From contig OW121741.1 in NCBI GenBank assembly GCA_933228675.1, forward strand, positions 42,865,080-42,929,079: a stretch of 64,000 nucleotides of DNA. The letters run 5' to 3'. Under the pieces are notes generated by a model. The model had not been told where the DNA came from. It did no database searches and worked only from the letters and a program-made list of their open reading frames with translations. Position numbers and translations under genes: made by a program. The stretch comes from Stomorhina lunata (lineage: Eukaryota; Arthropoda; Insecta; Diptera; Rhiniidae). Of the stretch, positions 21,509-31,300 are shown in pieces; the stretch's first letter is position 1; each line of letters begins with the position of its first letter.

Positions 21509-22811
21509 ATGGGTGTTTTTTTTAGAGGTATAGAACTTCGAATTGAAATAAAACACAAGAAAATCGTTTTAATGTCCATCAATTTCGCTTTATTGGAAGG
21601 ATAATTTTATGCCATTAATGTTTAAATATGATTTCGGGCATGTGGCCGCCGCGGCTGGCTCGAATAAAGCCAATTCTACAGGTCCAATTTTCAACTACTT
21701 TTTCGAGCATATGGGGCCGTATGTTGGCAATAACGCCACGAATGTTGGCTTCCAAGTCCCCTAACGTTTCTGGTTTGTTGGCGTAGACGAGCGACTTCAC
21801 ATATCCCCAAAGAAAATAATCCAGTGGTGTCAAATCGCACGATCTTGGTGGCCAATTGACAGGTCCATTCCGCGAAATTATGCGCTCATCGAATGTTTCC
21901 TTCAATAAATCAATTGTGACGTGCGCTGTGTGACATGTAGCGCCGTCTTGTTGGAACCACAACTCATCCACATTCATGCCATCCAATTGGGGAACAAAAT
22001 AGTCGGTTATCATGGCTCTATACCGGTCTCCATTTATGGTAACTGACTCTCCAGCATTATTTCGGAAGAAGTATGGTCCAATGACTCCACCAGCCCATAG
22101 AGCACACCAAACAGTCAGTTTTTGTGGATGTAATGGCGTCTCAAGGGTCTCATGTGGATTCTCTTCACTCCAAATGCGGCAATTTTGCTTGTTGACGTAG
22201 CCATTCAACCAAAAATGAGCCTCATTACTGAACAAAATTTTGCGATGAAAATCAGCATCGAGATCAATCTCATTTTCGGCCCATACACCAAAATCACGAC
22301 GCATTGCATGGTCTCGCGGCTTTAATTCTTGCACAAGCTGGATCTTGTAAGGTCGCAAGCCAAGATCTTTGCGCAAAATCTTCCATAAAGTTGATGGACA
22401 AAGCTCCAATTGCTGTGCACGGTGGCGAATCGATTCATTCGGGTCCTCTTCAACACTTTGCTCTACAGCGGCAATTGTTTCTTCGGTGCGCACTGTTCGA
22501 CGTCGCTGCGGATGCGTATTATCACATAGAGTAAACGTAGTGCGAAAACGATCCATGGTTAACCGAATTAATTGCTCTGATGGACGATTATGTCGACCAT
22601 AAAATGGACGGAGCTTGCGGTAAACTTCGCGAACTGAACCATTATTTTCGAAATAAATTTGCACGATTTGCAAGCGTTGTTCTTTTGTCAACCTGTTCAT
22701 GATGAAATGGCAAACCAGCTAAATATTAATCACTTGACAGCTGACAAAATGGCCGCCAGTTAAAAAAATGATGCCAACTTAAAGTTCTATACCTCAATAA
22801 AAAACACCCGA
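21509..22811 (-). mobile_element. rosa-type (DD41D) mariner-like element, copy 2, full-length
   Basis: 1,303 bp between TA dinucleotides (21507-21508, 22812-22813). Same ends as copies 1 and 3 (ATGGGTGTTTTTT / AAAACACCCGA). It is the only one of the three with an uninterrupted transposase frame. The three copies differ at only a small number of positions, so they spread recently. Confidence 0.93.
21615..22700 (-). CDS. rosa-type DD41D transposase, intact frame, Asp>Asn at catalytic site
   Basis: 361 aa. The N-terminal part (residues 1-125) has the two helix-turn-helix regions expected to bind the element ends (TKEQRLQIVQIYFENNGSV..., then ESIRHRAQQLELCPSTLWKIL). The catalytic RNase H-like core follows: SNEAHFWLNGYVNKQN (154-173), WCALWAGGVIGPYF, QQDGATCH (D252) and CDLTPLDYFLW (D294). 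There are 41 residues between D252 and D294, which places it in the DD41D (rosa) group. The first catalytic residue is Asn159 (codon AAT at 22226-22224), where copy 3 keeps GAT (Asp) and the family has SDE. The protein should therefore bind DNA but probably cannot cleave it. The start was chosen at MNRLTKEQ; an upstream in-frame ATG (MVCHFIMNR) seen in copies 1 and 3 is lost here by a 1-bp deletion. Length is normal for the family. Confidence 0.93.
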   Translation of the reverse strand: MNRLTKEQRLQIVQIYFENNGSVREVYRKLRPFYGRHNRPSEQLIRLTMDRFRTTFTLCDNTHPQRRRTVRTEETIAAVEQSVEEDPNESIRHRAQQLELCPSTLWKILRKDLGLRPYKIQLVQELKPRDHAMRRDFGVWAENEIDLDADFHRKILFSNEAHFWLNGYVNKQNCRIWSEENPHETLETPLHPQKLTVWCALWAGGVIGPYFFRNNAGESVTINGDRYRAMITDYFVPQLDGMNVDELWFQQDGATCHTAHVTIDLLKETFDERIISRNGPVNWPPRSCDLTPLDYFLWGYVKSLVYANKPETLGDLEANIRGVIANIRPHMLEKVVENWTCRIGFIRASRGGHMPEIIFKH

Positions 22812-22813
22812 TA

Positions 22814-23104
22814 TAACAAAAAGTCAAGTTGCAACTTTCTGAAATGCAGGTATATAGTCCCATATATTCTCTTCAGGTTTCAAAAATAAAAAGTGGCGCG
22901 AATTCATAAACGAATTCAGGACATCTAATTTTATAAAAGATGGCAAATTTCTATACACCAAAATTTTAGTTGCAAAAAAAGGTCAATTGGGTTTCCTTTT
23001 TTTAAATTTTTAAAATTGTTTTACATAAACAATAAAATAAACAATAAAATAAGATTTATGTACCTTATATAGTTTTTCAGAATTTTGTAAAAAACACTTT
23101 TTAG
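22814..23104. other. AT-rich spacer, nothing recognised
   Basis: Contains a short duplication 'aaacaataaaat' near 23025-23050. No gene or bounded element seen. Confidence 0.35.
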
Positions 23105-23425
23105 TTTTTTGTGCTTTTTGCCCTACTTGGTCTTTCCATCGAAGTTTCGGACGTCCTTACATTAACATTAGGGTGGCCGTTTTTATTCTAATTTTAGCTT
23201 ATTCATAGTAATTGTTTTTTCCAGAAGTGGGTTATTAGCCCGACATCCTAACCCATATTTTTATAGTTCTTATGGGAGAACTCGAGGCACATTATTAGCA
23301 CATATTAGCTCACTACATTAACGGGTATTAACGTAGTTCACCGGGTAATACCACTAGGGGGTCAGTGTCCACAGTTGAGATAAAGGATAACCATGATAAG
23401 ATTGGGCTTACCAAGTTTTTTTGTT
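23105..23425 (-). repeat. LINE 3'-end-like fragment
   Basis: On the minus strand this matches the middle of the repeat at 57272-57720 ('cttggtaagccca', 'aaagaccaagtaggg', 'tccacagttgagat' on the plus strand) and the same segment inside the CCCAG elements. Here both ends of the unit are truncated. Non-coding; probably the 3' region of a non-LTR element with a TAAG tail. Confidence 0.55.
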
Positions 23426-24195
23426 TTCTTTACGACTTTTGTGTTGGGCTTCTCTGATCTAAAACCACAACTTTACCTAATGAAAACTCGATAGTTAAGT
23501 GTGTTGTTGTATTGGATATTGGACTTAATGGTCCAATACATAACATAACAGATTTTAGTTATGTATACTTTTATTATTTCCACCAATATTTTACCAAATT
23601 TTTCCTCAGTGTATGTAAACATTGGTTTATTGTATGCTAAACAATCATCTGCAAGAAGTATTTTGACTTGGATTTTAAACAACCAAGAGCCATCGACTGC
23701 TATTGTTGCAACTACATTTATTTTGAAGCTCTTGTGGCAGCTCCTTCTTCTAAATAAGGATTTAAAATTTTAGTCCGCCTCGCAAGTAACATAACTTAAG
23801 TTGTATTTTAACAGTTTAGTTATGTACTCGTATATAGTAAATTATTTGCTATCGAGTGAGTGTTTGGTCTAACATATTAAAATGATCATTGTTCTCGACA
23901 AGTTGTTACAAAATCCACTTTGCAAATGATGTCATATTAAATGCGACTAGTATTTGCAGAAAAAAAAACACACTCTTATACTATTTTTTATTTTTACACA
24001 TTTTATTTGCATTGTTTTTTTTCTATTTGACATGAGTTTTAAAAATAAAACAATGAATACTTGTATTTATTCTAGGGAAATTTGTGGTCATAATGTGAGA
24101 ACAAATCTGAAAAGAATCGAAATGTTGTATAATTCATAAATTTGTAGTTATAGTAGAACACTTACTCTGATAAGTCGATAAATCTGAAAAGGTTA
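23426..24195. other. AT-rich region, no recognised gene
   Basis: Short ORFs of up to 70 codons on both strands, without recognisable domains. A short inverted repeat ('ggatattggacttaatggtccaatac') lies near 23513-23540. Confidence 0.3.
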
Positions 24196-24302
24196 TATCG
24201 GGTGGTTAAATTTCAAGGGCCGATGTTGATTTTGAAGAAAACACAAACTATTTAGGAAATTATTGTAATTTTATTTTATTATGATATATTGGTTTTACTC
24301 AA

Positions 24303-25938
24303 TTATGTATGGAACAAAATATCGGACAAATGGGCGCCGCGACCACGGCGGCACACCTCCATCCGATGGTCCAAATTTTAGATGACCCTGAGGCATAATG
24401 GAGGTTCTATGCCGTTAATGTGCCGAATTATCTCATCCTTTAGCTCTTGAATTGTTGCTGGCTTATCGACGTATACCTTTTCTTTCAAATAACCCCAAAG
24501 AAAAAAGTCCAACGGTGTCAAATCACCTGATCTTGGCGGCCAATTGACATCGCCATTACGTGAGATTGAATTTGTTGCGCAAAAGAGCCATTGTTTCGTT
24601 AGCTATGTGGCAAGTGGCACCGTCCTGCTGAAAACACATATCGTCCACATCCATATCTTCCAATTCGGGCCATGAAAAGTTCGTTATTATCTCACGATAG
24701 CGAACACCATTCACAGTAACTGCCTGACCGGCCTCATTTTGGGAAAAATACGGCCCGATGATGCCGCCAGCCCATAAACCGCACCAAACAGTCACTCTTT
24801 GTGGGTGCATTGGTTTTTCGACAATCACTCTTGGATTCGCATTCGCCCAAATGTGGCAATTCTGTTTATTGACGAATCCACTGAGGTGAAAATGTGCCTC
24901 ATCACTGAAGATGATTTTTTTCGAAAATTGATCATCCACTGTAGCCATTTCTTGCCACCATTCTGCCCATTCACGACGTTTGGAATGGTCAAGAGGCTTT
25001 AGTTCTTGAGCCAATGGCACCTTGTAAGCGTGTAAATGCAAGTCTTTATGCATAATGTTCATCAAATTTGAGCGTGAGATGTGCAATTGTCGGGCACGAC
25101 GACGAGTTGAGGTGGACGGCTCTTCAGCCACACTATCGCGAACAGCAGCGACATAAACCCGCGACTTCAAAAAGCACCACGAAAAGAAGTCTGCAGCGGT
25201 CAAATCAGGCGATCTTGCTGGCCAGTGCAAATCGCCGAAACGGGAGATTAGGCGCCCGGGAAATGCATCCTTCAGCATATCGGTTGTGGACGTGCAGTGT
25301 GTGCCGTTGCACCGTCCTGTTGGAACCACATGTTTTCCAATCCCAATTCATCAAGTTGCGGCAAAAAGAACTCATTAATTATTGCTCTGTAGCGCTCACC
25401 ATTTACAGTAACCGTTTGGCCCGCGACGTCTTCGAAGAAAAAGGTCCGATGACTCCTCCAGCAAAAACAGCACACCATACAGTGACTTTGAGCGGCTATA
25501 ATGGCTCTTCGTGGGTTACACGCGGATTTTCATTGCCCCAGAAGCGTAAATTTTGCTTATTTATGTTACACGCGGATTTTCATTGCCCCAGAAGCATAAA
25601 GTTTGCTTATTTACGTACCCGCTAAGATGGAAATGGGCCTCATCTATCATGATTATTTTTGATGAAAAATCATCTTCCTCTTGGTGGTGATTAAGGATGG
25701 CTACAGCAGCAATTTTCTCTGCAGAACGGCTACTCCGGGGTCTGCCACGCCTGGCAGCATCTCGTGTTGTGCCAGTCTCTTCGAGGCAAGCGGCTAAACG
25801 TCGCAGTGTTTCACCAGTAGGCCTTGGACGGCCAGGAAATCTGCGACGAAATTCACGTTGTGCCAAAGTCACCGACCGATTATTGGTCAAATAAATAGTC
25901 ACCAATATTCCGCGTTCTGGAGCAGTGTATCGTAACAT
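24303..25938 (-). pseudogene. composite transposase relic with two catalytic domains
   Basis: Read 5'>3' on the minus strand, the order is as follows. (1) An N-terminal HTH domain (MLRYTAPERGILVTIYLTNN..., start near 25938) runs to 'KIAAVAI'. (2) A deletion follows, then a first catalytic domain with IDEAHFHLSGYVNKQ, WCAVFAGGVIGPFFF, QQDGATAHTA and RSPDLTAADFF. (3) At about 25150 the frame jumps into 'AAVRDSVAEEPSTSTRRRARQ', the middle of a second, related transposase. That one has its own SDEAHFHLSGFVNKQ, WCGLWAGGIIGPYF, QQDGATCH, a frameshift, and then DLTPLDFFLWGY and a C-terminal 'RGRGAHLSDILFH'. Several frameshifts and stops are present, plus a 50-bp tandem duplication at 25515-25614. 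The junction lies in 'IAAV/VAAV', shared by both parents, which suggests homologous recombination or template switching. Confidence 0.75.
25515..25614. repeat. 50-bp tandem duplication in transposase relic
   Basis: Two adjacent 50-bp units (25515-25564, 25565-25614) starting 'gttacacgcggattttcatt' differ at only a few positions. The duplication repeats the 'NKQ...FWGNENPRVT' coding segment and changes the frame. Confidence 0.9.
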
Positions 25939-26062
25939 TGATTATTAACGTGTATTTCGCAAGTGTTTACTTCACAAATATCAAAACAGAATTGACATTA
26001 GGGGCCAATCGCAAAATTCATAGCATTTTCTGATAGGAGGATTACTTTTGAGCCACCTTGTA

Positions 26063-26150
26063 CATAAGAGTTGAACTTTTTTTAAAGAAGTTTAAAATCT
26101 TTTACAGTTAATTTAGAATAGAAAGCATTATCAGCCACAACCCAATTCCT
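26063..26150. other. short spacer
   Basis: AT-rich spacer, nothing recognised. Confidence 0.3.
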
Positions 26151-26800
26151 CATTTTTTATACCCAGCATCAAAAAGAATGGGGGGTATAATGAGATTGTC
26201 ATTCCGTTTGTAATTTCCTTAATATTATCTCAAAAACCAAAAGCGATATGTATATATGCAGAATCCTTATGAAATTCTAAGACGATTGAGCGATGTCCGT
26301 CTGTCTGTCTGTTGAAATCACGATAACGCCTTAACAAAAGGAGCTAGCTCACAGAAAAAATCGGTTAACATTTGACCAAAGCTCCCGTATCATCTCGCCT
26401 AGGCTAATCGCTTTTTTGCTAATAAGTAAAAACTAAAGAGTTATAATGATAAAATTTAGTATATAGAAGTTTTACGTAAGCTCAAGGCAGCATATAAAAT
26501 CATCAAAATCGGTTCACATTTAGCCATAGCTCCCATATAAAAAAACTTATGAAAACAGCCTAAATTTCACCTAAAATAAATCTAAAACTATAACAGATAT
26601 AACCATTAATTTTAGCACAAGGAAGTCTTATGTCAATGCCAGCCAGTGTGAAAAACTTTGTCACAATCGGTCACCATTTGACCATAGCTCCTATATAAGC
26701 TCCTACATAGCTGGCACAGGGATTTTGAAGGTGCCTAATCTATGCAAGAACATCTTAATAAATGAAACCAATTCTATCCGAAGAAATCGGACTATAAAAG
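26151..26800 (+). repeat. dispersed repeat, TATACCCAGCATC type
   Basis: Opens 'ttatacccagcatc' with a nearby inverted 'ggggggtata'. It has a GTCTGTCTGTCTG block (26296-26314) and 'tgttgaaatcacgataac', then repeated lines 'atttgaccaaagctcccgta', 'tcacatttagccatagctcc' and 'atttgaccatagctcc'. A shorter relative with GTCCGTCTGTCTGTTGAAATC lies near 48155-48180. Related in style to the ATACCCTTCACCAC family but distinct. Non-coding. Confidence 0.55.
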
Positions 26801-26828
26801 CTAATATAGGCATGAAATAAAGTTTAAA

Positions 26829-28089
26829 GTTTGCGACATGGATCGTACGTACGCTATACCAAACAAGGAAATTGGAACAACTAAGACGAGAAATGTTGCG
26901 TTATAAAATTGATCTGTTGGCGGTGCAAGAAGCAAGATAGACAGGGCAAGGGGAGATACGGAAGGAAAATACTGTGTTTCTTTACTCCGGCCGCCCGGAA
27001 GGCGACGAGTATAGTGTGGGATTCCTAATATAAAAAAGATAGCTAAGTCCATGATAGCGTGGTATCCTATCAGTGAGCAATCAAAATCAAAACTAAAGCT
27101 CGCAATTTGATAATTATCAATATCTGCGATCCGCCTGAAAAGGTAGGTTCAATCAATACCGTTTTGGAACGATATATTGGTAAACATGGTGTCGGAGTAA
27201 GGAACGATAATGGAGAAAGGCTGATCGAGCTATGGTGCGAAAAGAAGCTTGTTGGGGGTGGCACTATTTTCCTTAATAAACTGCAGCGTAAAATAGTCTG
27301 GATTTCGCCGAATGGCATTACTAAGAATCAAATCGATCATATTTTAATAAATTCTAAATGGCAATCATCTTTACTTCATGCACGCTCGAGGCGCGGGGCA
27401 GATATAAATAGCGATCATCATTTAAAGGTTGCGGCTCTGAGGTCTGTTGCGGCGAAAGCTGATCCGAAAATAGATGTAGGGAAACTGGAATCAGAAAGTC
27501 ATCGAAATGTCTTTATTACTTTCATAAGGAATCGGCTTCCAGGTCACAAAAGGAAAGTTTGGATAACAAATGGAACATGCGACTTGATAGAACAACGCAG
27601 AACCTTAAAAATATAATGTTAAATGAAAACGGATATGATGAAGTCCTCAGTGCAACATATCGTGATCTATCCAATAAAATAAAGAAGTCTGCAAGAAGGG
27701 CCAAGAGAATGTGGATAGACGAGCAAGCGCGCCAAGTTAAATCATCTGCAAGCAAAGGCGATATGAAGACCTTATAAAATATATCAAGGGCGTCATGTGG
27801 TAAAATCTACTTACACTAACAGTCCCATCTTGAGCAGTAGTGGTACACTTCTTTCAACTCCGGATGAACAACTAATACGCTGGATGGAACACTTCAAGTC
27901 AACACTTAACAACCCGGATTAACACCACTGGCTGAAGTGCATAATGAAATCAAATATTCAATGGAATTTCTGAGAGTCCGCCAACAATACAAGAAGTGAA
28001 GAACGTTATTAAAAGCCTTAAACGCAACAAGGCCCCGGACAATGACAATATCTCAGCAGTAGCATGGCAACGATAATTCTCAACTTAAT
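26829..28089 (+). mobile_element. RTE-like LINE fragment (endonuclease and start of RT)
   Basis: Left part of a non-LTR retrotransposon that is interrupted at 28090 by a hAT element and resumes at 31237. The coding content is described in the next entry. The overlap with the LINE at 48437-50485 ('HKRKVW', 'RDLSNKIKKSARRAKRMW') shows both belong to one family, and this copy supplies the endonuclease part missing there. Confidence 0.85.
26833..28080 (+). pseudogene. LINE endonuclease / RT N-terminal region, broken
   Basis: From 26833 the frame reads ATWIVRTLYQTRKLEQL..., then IDLLAVQEAR*TGQGEI..., LYSGRPEG and VGFLI. This is the N-terminal half of an exonuclease-endonuclease-phosphatase domain, with the catalytic Glu in 'QEAR' followed by a stop. 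After an internal deletion (~27020-27090) the C-terminal half is open at 27107-27616: WISPNGITKNQIDHI and RGADINSDHHL, the terminal D-H of the fold. A stop follows the 'KRKVW' linker, and a second frame continues at 27559-27777. RT motif remnants 'NKAPDNDNIS' lie near 28030. The target-primed endonuclease is clearly not functional. Confidence 0.85.
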
Positions 28090-28220
28090 TAGAGCTGCAA
28101 AACTATCGATGGTACTATCGATAGTTTAATTTTTAGTGTGCTATCGATTGTTTTTTTCCGAAAGCGATACTATTGACAAAAATAGGTTGGCGGCATATTT
28201 TAAATTGATTTTTCGGAAAA

Positions 28221-28412
28221 ATGTTGGCGTCGGTGGATATTTTTAAAATAAATATGAAATTAGTCAATAAGACTGAAATTATTTCTTTAGTTCAACAAAT
28301 GTTAACTTGTGTAAGTGATATATTCAAGAAAAATATGGTCAAAACTGGCTACTTATATCGTAAGTCATCGTCGCATAATTACAATGCTCATACTCTGAAT
28401 CTTGTAGTTTAA
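28221..28412 (+). CDS. 63-codon ORF inside hAT element, unrecognised
   Basis: Starts ATG at 28221 (MLASVDIFKINMKLVNKTE...). No recognisable domain. It lies near the left end of the hAT element and may be a remnant of its original cargo, or a chance ORF. Confidence 0.12.
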   Translation: MLASVDIFKINMKLVNKTEIISLVQQMLTCVSDIFKKNMVKTGYLYRKSSSHNYNAHTLNLVV

Positions 28413-29336
28413 GTCAAGACTGCTTAAATGTAAAAATATTGTCACCTATTTTAAAAACATTATTATTGTCTATGAGAAATTCAAAGCTGAACAATTAAAA
28501 GACAGTGGCTATCTTTTTCGATGTACAGGTCGAGTAAGAAGGGTGTTTTGGAAACTTTGCCTCTAAGGGAGTAAAAAGGGAAAAAAATCGAAAATGCTAT
28601 ATCTCCTAAAGTGATAATCATATAAACAAAATTTAAGTTGTTTTCAACAGCTGTTAAAATAAGCGGACAGGTACTTTTTTGGAACTAAGGGTGAAAATAG
28701 TTTTTTTGGTACTATTTTTAAGCCACTCTTATCTTTTAAACCAAAGAATATAGAAATAAACTTTGTAATGCAATCAATAAATGTGAAAAAAATATTGAAC
28801 ACGTATTTGGTACTTTTTTGATTTTGGGGTCCAAAATGGGTAAAAAGGGATAAAATGATAACTTAACACCTCATGAAGCAGATTTGCAAAATGTTAGTTC
28901 GATTGATGATTAAAAACTAACGATTAACAAATTTATTGTGATTAACAACTAAAAATATTTAGTTGTAACCATAAGAATTTATTTCATAAGTCGTTATATA
29001 TTTTATTAGTCGTTATAATTAATCGTTAGTCGAAGTTACAAAATATGGTACACTTTTGGCTTCATTTGGGGGTAGAGTTCGCGGATAGGTTAATTCATTG
29101 ATTGAAGTCATAATAAGTACAGGGAAGAAAGCAAACCGGAAAGCCAACGAAAAAATATAAAAGTTTTTAGTTTCTGTTTTTTTTTTAACTTTCAAAAATC
29201 AAAAAATTCAAACTAGTTTTAAATTTTCCTAATATGAAAATTATTCTATACAATGAAACTTATGACATATGATTAATTTTAATTTTTTTACTCACGACTA
29301 AATTATTTTTTATTAATGAAAATCATGAATAATAGA

Positions 29337-29432
29337 ATCATGATTGATTTAGTTAGGATTAATTTAATCAAAAATATTATAATCATGATTAATTTAGTTA
29401 GGATTAATTTAATCAAAATTGATAAATCGATT
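29337..29432. repeat. short tandem duplication, ~50-bp unit
   Basis: 'gatttagttaggattaattt' followed by 'aatcaaaa' occurs twice in direct orientation (about 29345-29375 and 29392-29420, second copy AATTTAGT). It lies in the interior of the hAT element. Confidence 0.7.
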
Positions 29433-29774
29433 AAAAAATTAATCGATTTATGCCAACTCTGTCATGAAGTAATATGAATAGGACCAATACCGGATTCAAA
29501 TGGTACCAAGTACTAAATATGCATATGGAACATTTTTGAAATTAGAAAATTAATGAAATAAAATTAAATTATGAAATTAATTCGATATTTGTGTAATGTC
29601 TTTCCTCTAAATTTATTTTAGTTTGTTAGTACTTCTTAAAATAAAATATATTAAACCTTTAAAACTTGCTTCGAAATGCTCATTACAAAATTCCGAGCAT
29701 GGCTCGGTCACCCAGGTACTATAATTTAAAGCAAGTATTTGTAGAAAATGACAAGTCCAAGACATATGTATATA

Positions 29775-31077
29775 ATGGGTGTTTTTTTTAGAGGTATAGA
29801 ACTTCGAATTGAAATAAAACACAAGAAAATCGTTTTAATGTCCATCAATTTGGCTTTATTGGAAGGATAATTTTATACCATTAATGTTTAAATATGATTT
29901 CGGGCATGTGGCCGCCGCGGCTGGCTCGAATAAAGCCAATTCTACAGGTCCAATTTTTAGCTACTTTTTCGAGCATATGGGGCCGTATGTTGGCAATAAC
30001 GCCACGAATGTTGGCTTCCAAGTCCCCTAACGTTTCTGGTTTGTTGGCGTAGACAAGCGACTTCACATATCCCCAAAGAAAATAATCCAGTGGTGTCAAA
30101 TCGCACGATCTTGGTGGCCAATTGACAGGTCCATTCCGCGAAATTATGCTCTCATCGAATGTTTTCTTCAATAAATCAATTGTGACGTGCGCTGTGTGGC
30201 ATGTAGGCCGTCTTGTTGGAACCACAACTCATCCACATTCATGCCATCCAATTGGGGAACAAAATAGTCGGTTATCATGGCTCTATACCGGTCTCCATTT
30301 ATCGTAACTGACTCTCCAGCTTTATTTCGGAAGAAGTATGGCCCAATGACTTCACCAGCCCATAGAGCACACCAAACAGTCAGTTTTTGTGGATGTAATG
30401 GCGTCTCAAGGGTCTCATGTGGATTCTCTTCACTCCAAATGCGGCAATTTTGCTTGTTGACGTAGCCATTCAACCAAAAATGAGCCTCATCACTGAACAA
30501 AATTTTGCGATGAAAATCAGCATCGAGATCAATCTCATTTTCGGCCCATACACCAAAATCACGACGCATTGCATGGTCTCGCGGCTTTAATTCTTGCACA
30601 AGCTGGATCTTGTAAGGTCGCAAGCCAAGATCTTTGCGGAAAATCTTCCATAAAGTTGATGGACAAAGCTCCAATTGCTGTGCACGGTGGCGAATCGATT
30701 CATTCGGGTCCTCTTCAACACTTTGCTCTACAGCGGCAATTGTTTCTTCGGTGCGCACTGTTCGACGTCGCTGCGGATGCGTATTATCACATAGAGTAAA
30801 CGTAGTGCGAAAACGATCCATGGTTAACCGAATTAATTGCTCTGATGGACGATTATGTCGACCATAAAATGGACGGAGCTTGCGGTAAACTTCGCGAACT
30901 GAACCATTATTTTCGAAATAAATTTGCACGATTTGCAAGCGTTGTTCTTTTGTCAACCTGTTCATGATGAAATGGCAAACCAAACTAAATATTAATCACT
31001 TGACAGCTGATAAAATGGCCGCCAGTTAAAAAAGTGATGCCAACTTAAAGTTATATACCTCAATAAAAAACACCCGA
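29775..31077 (-). mobile_element. rosa-type (DD41D) mariner-like element, copy 3
   Basis: 1,303 bp between TA dinucleotides (29773-29774, 31078-31079), nested inside the hAT element. Ends and body are nearly identical to copies 1 and 2. Confidence 0.92.
29881..30965 (-). pseudogene. rosa-type transposase, single frameshift, catalytic Asp kept
   Basis: Collinear with the 361-aa copy 2 protein from MNRLTKEQ (start near 30965). A 1-bp deletion near 30207 ('catgtaggccg' where copies 1 and 2 have 'catgtagcgccg') shifts the frame just after QQDG. The rest (CHTAHVTIDLL, CDLTPLDYFLW, RASRGGHMPEIIFKH) is readable in the next frame. Unlike copies 1 and 2, the first motif reads SDEAHF, so the ancestral catalytic Asp is present here. 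Confidence 0.92.
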
Positions 31078-31236
31078 TACTTAAAGTTAATAATTGTTTC
31101 TGCATGCAACTTTTAAAATTCGATACTATCGATAGTACCGATAGTTTTATGACAGACTATCGAAACTATAGATTGTGACCACTATCAACTATCGAAACTA
31201 TCGAGTGGGGCGACTATCGATAGTTTTGCAGCTCTA

Positions 31237-31300
31237 AACTTAATCCGAGCAATGTACACGTTGATTTTAAATGTCGAGTCCTACATAAGGGTATATGTAA
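31237..31300 (+). mobile_element. RTE-like LINE, segment right of the hAT insertion
   Basis: 'aacttaatccgagcaatgta' and 'gtcctacataa' continue the LINE frame (compare 49487-49550; protein ...LNLIRAMY...). The match fades after about 31295, so the LINE ends there by deletion. Confidence 0.8.

Larger units (their letters stand above)
24198..26060 (-). mobile_element. chimeric mariner-like (DD41D-type) element
   Basis: 1,863 bp between TA dinucleotides (24196-24197, 26061-26062). The two ends are related but not the same: TCGGGTGGTTAAATTTC on the left, and CAAGGTGGCTCAAAAGT read inward from the right. The coding remains also come from two related transposases, so the element looks like a recombinant of two subfamilies, each supplying one end. 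It is about 500 bp longer than the rosa copies. Confidence 0.7.
28090..31236. mobile_element. hAT element in LINE, itself split by rosa copy 3
   Basis: The ends are TAGAGCTGCAAAACTATCG and its exact reverse complement. The exact 8-bp TSD AACTTAAT (28082-28089 and 31237-31244) is a LINE sequence present once at the matching site in the other LINE (49487-49495). A TAGAG terminus and 8-bp TSD are hAT features. The palindrome CTATCGATAG and variants recur near both ends (28103-28150, 31127-31228), probably subterminal transposase-binding repeats. Without the 1.3-kb rosa insert the element is about 1.84 kb. No hAT transposase is seen (only a 63-codon ORF at 28221-28412), so it is non-autonomous. 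Confidence 0.88.

Noticed and set aside
24556..25329. A single genuine 257-aa gene
   Set aside because: It is a fusion frame across the junction of two transposase relics, without a proper N-terminus or C-terminus.
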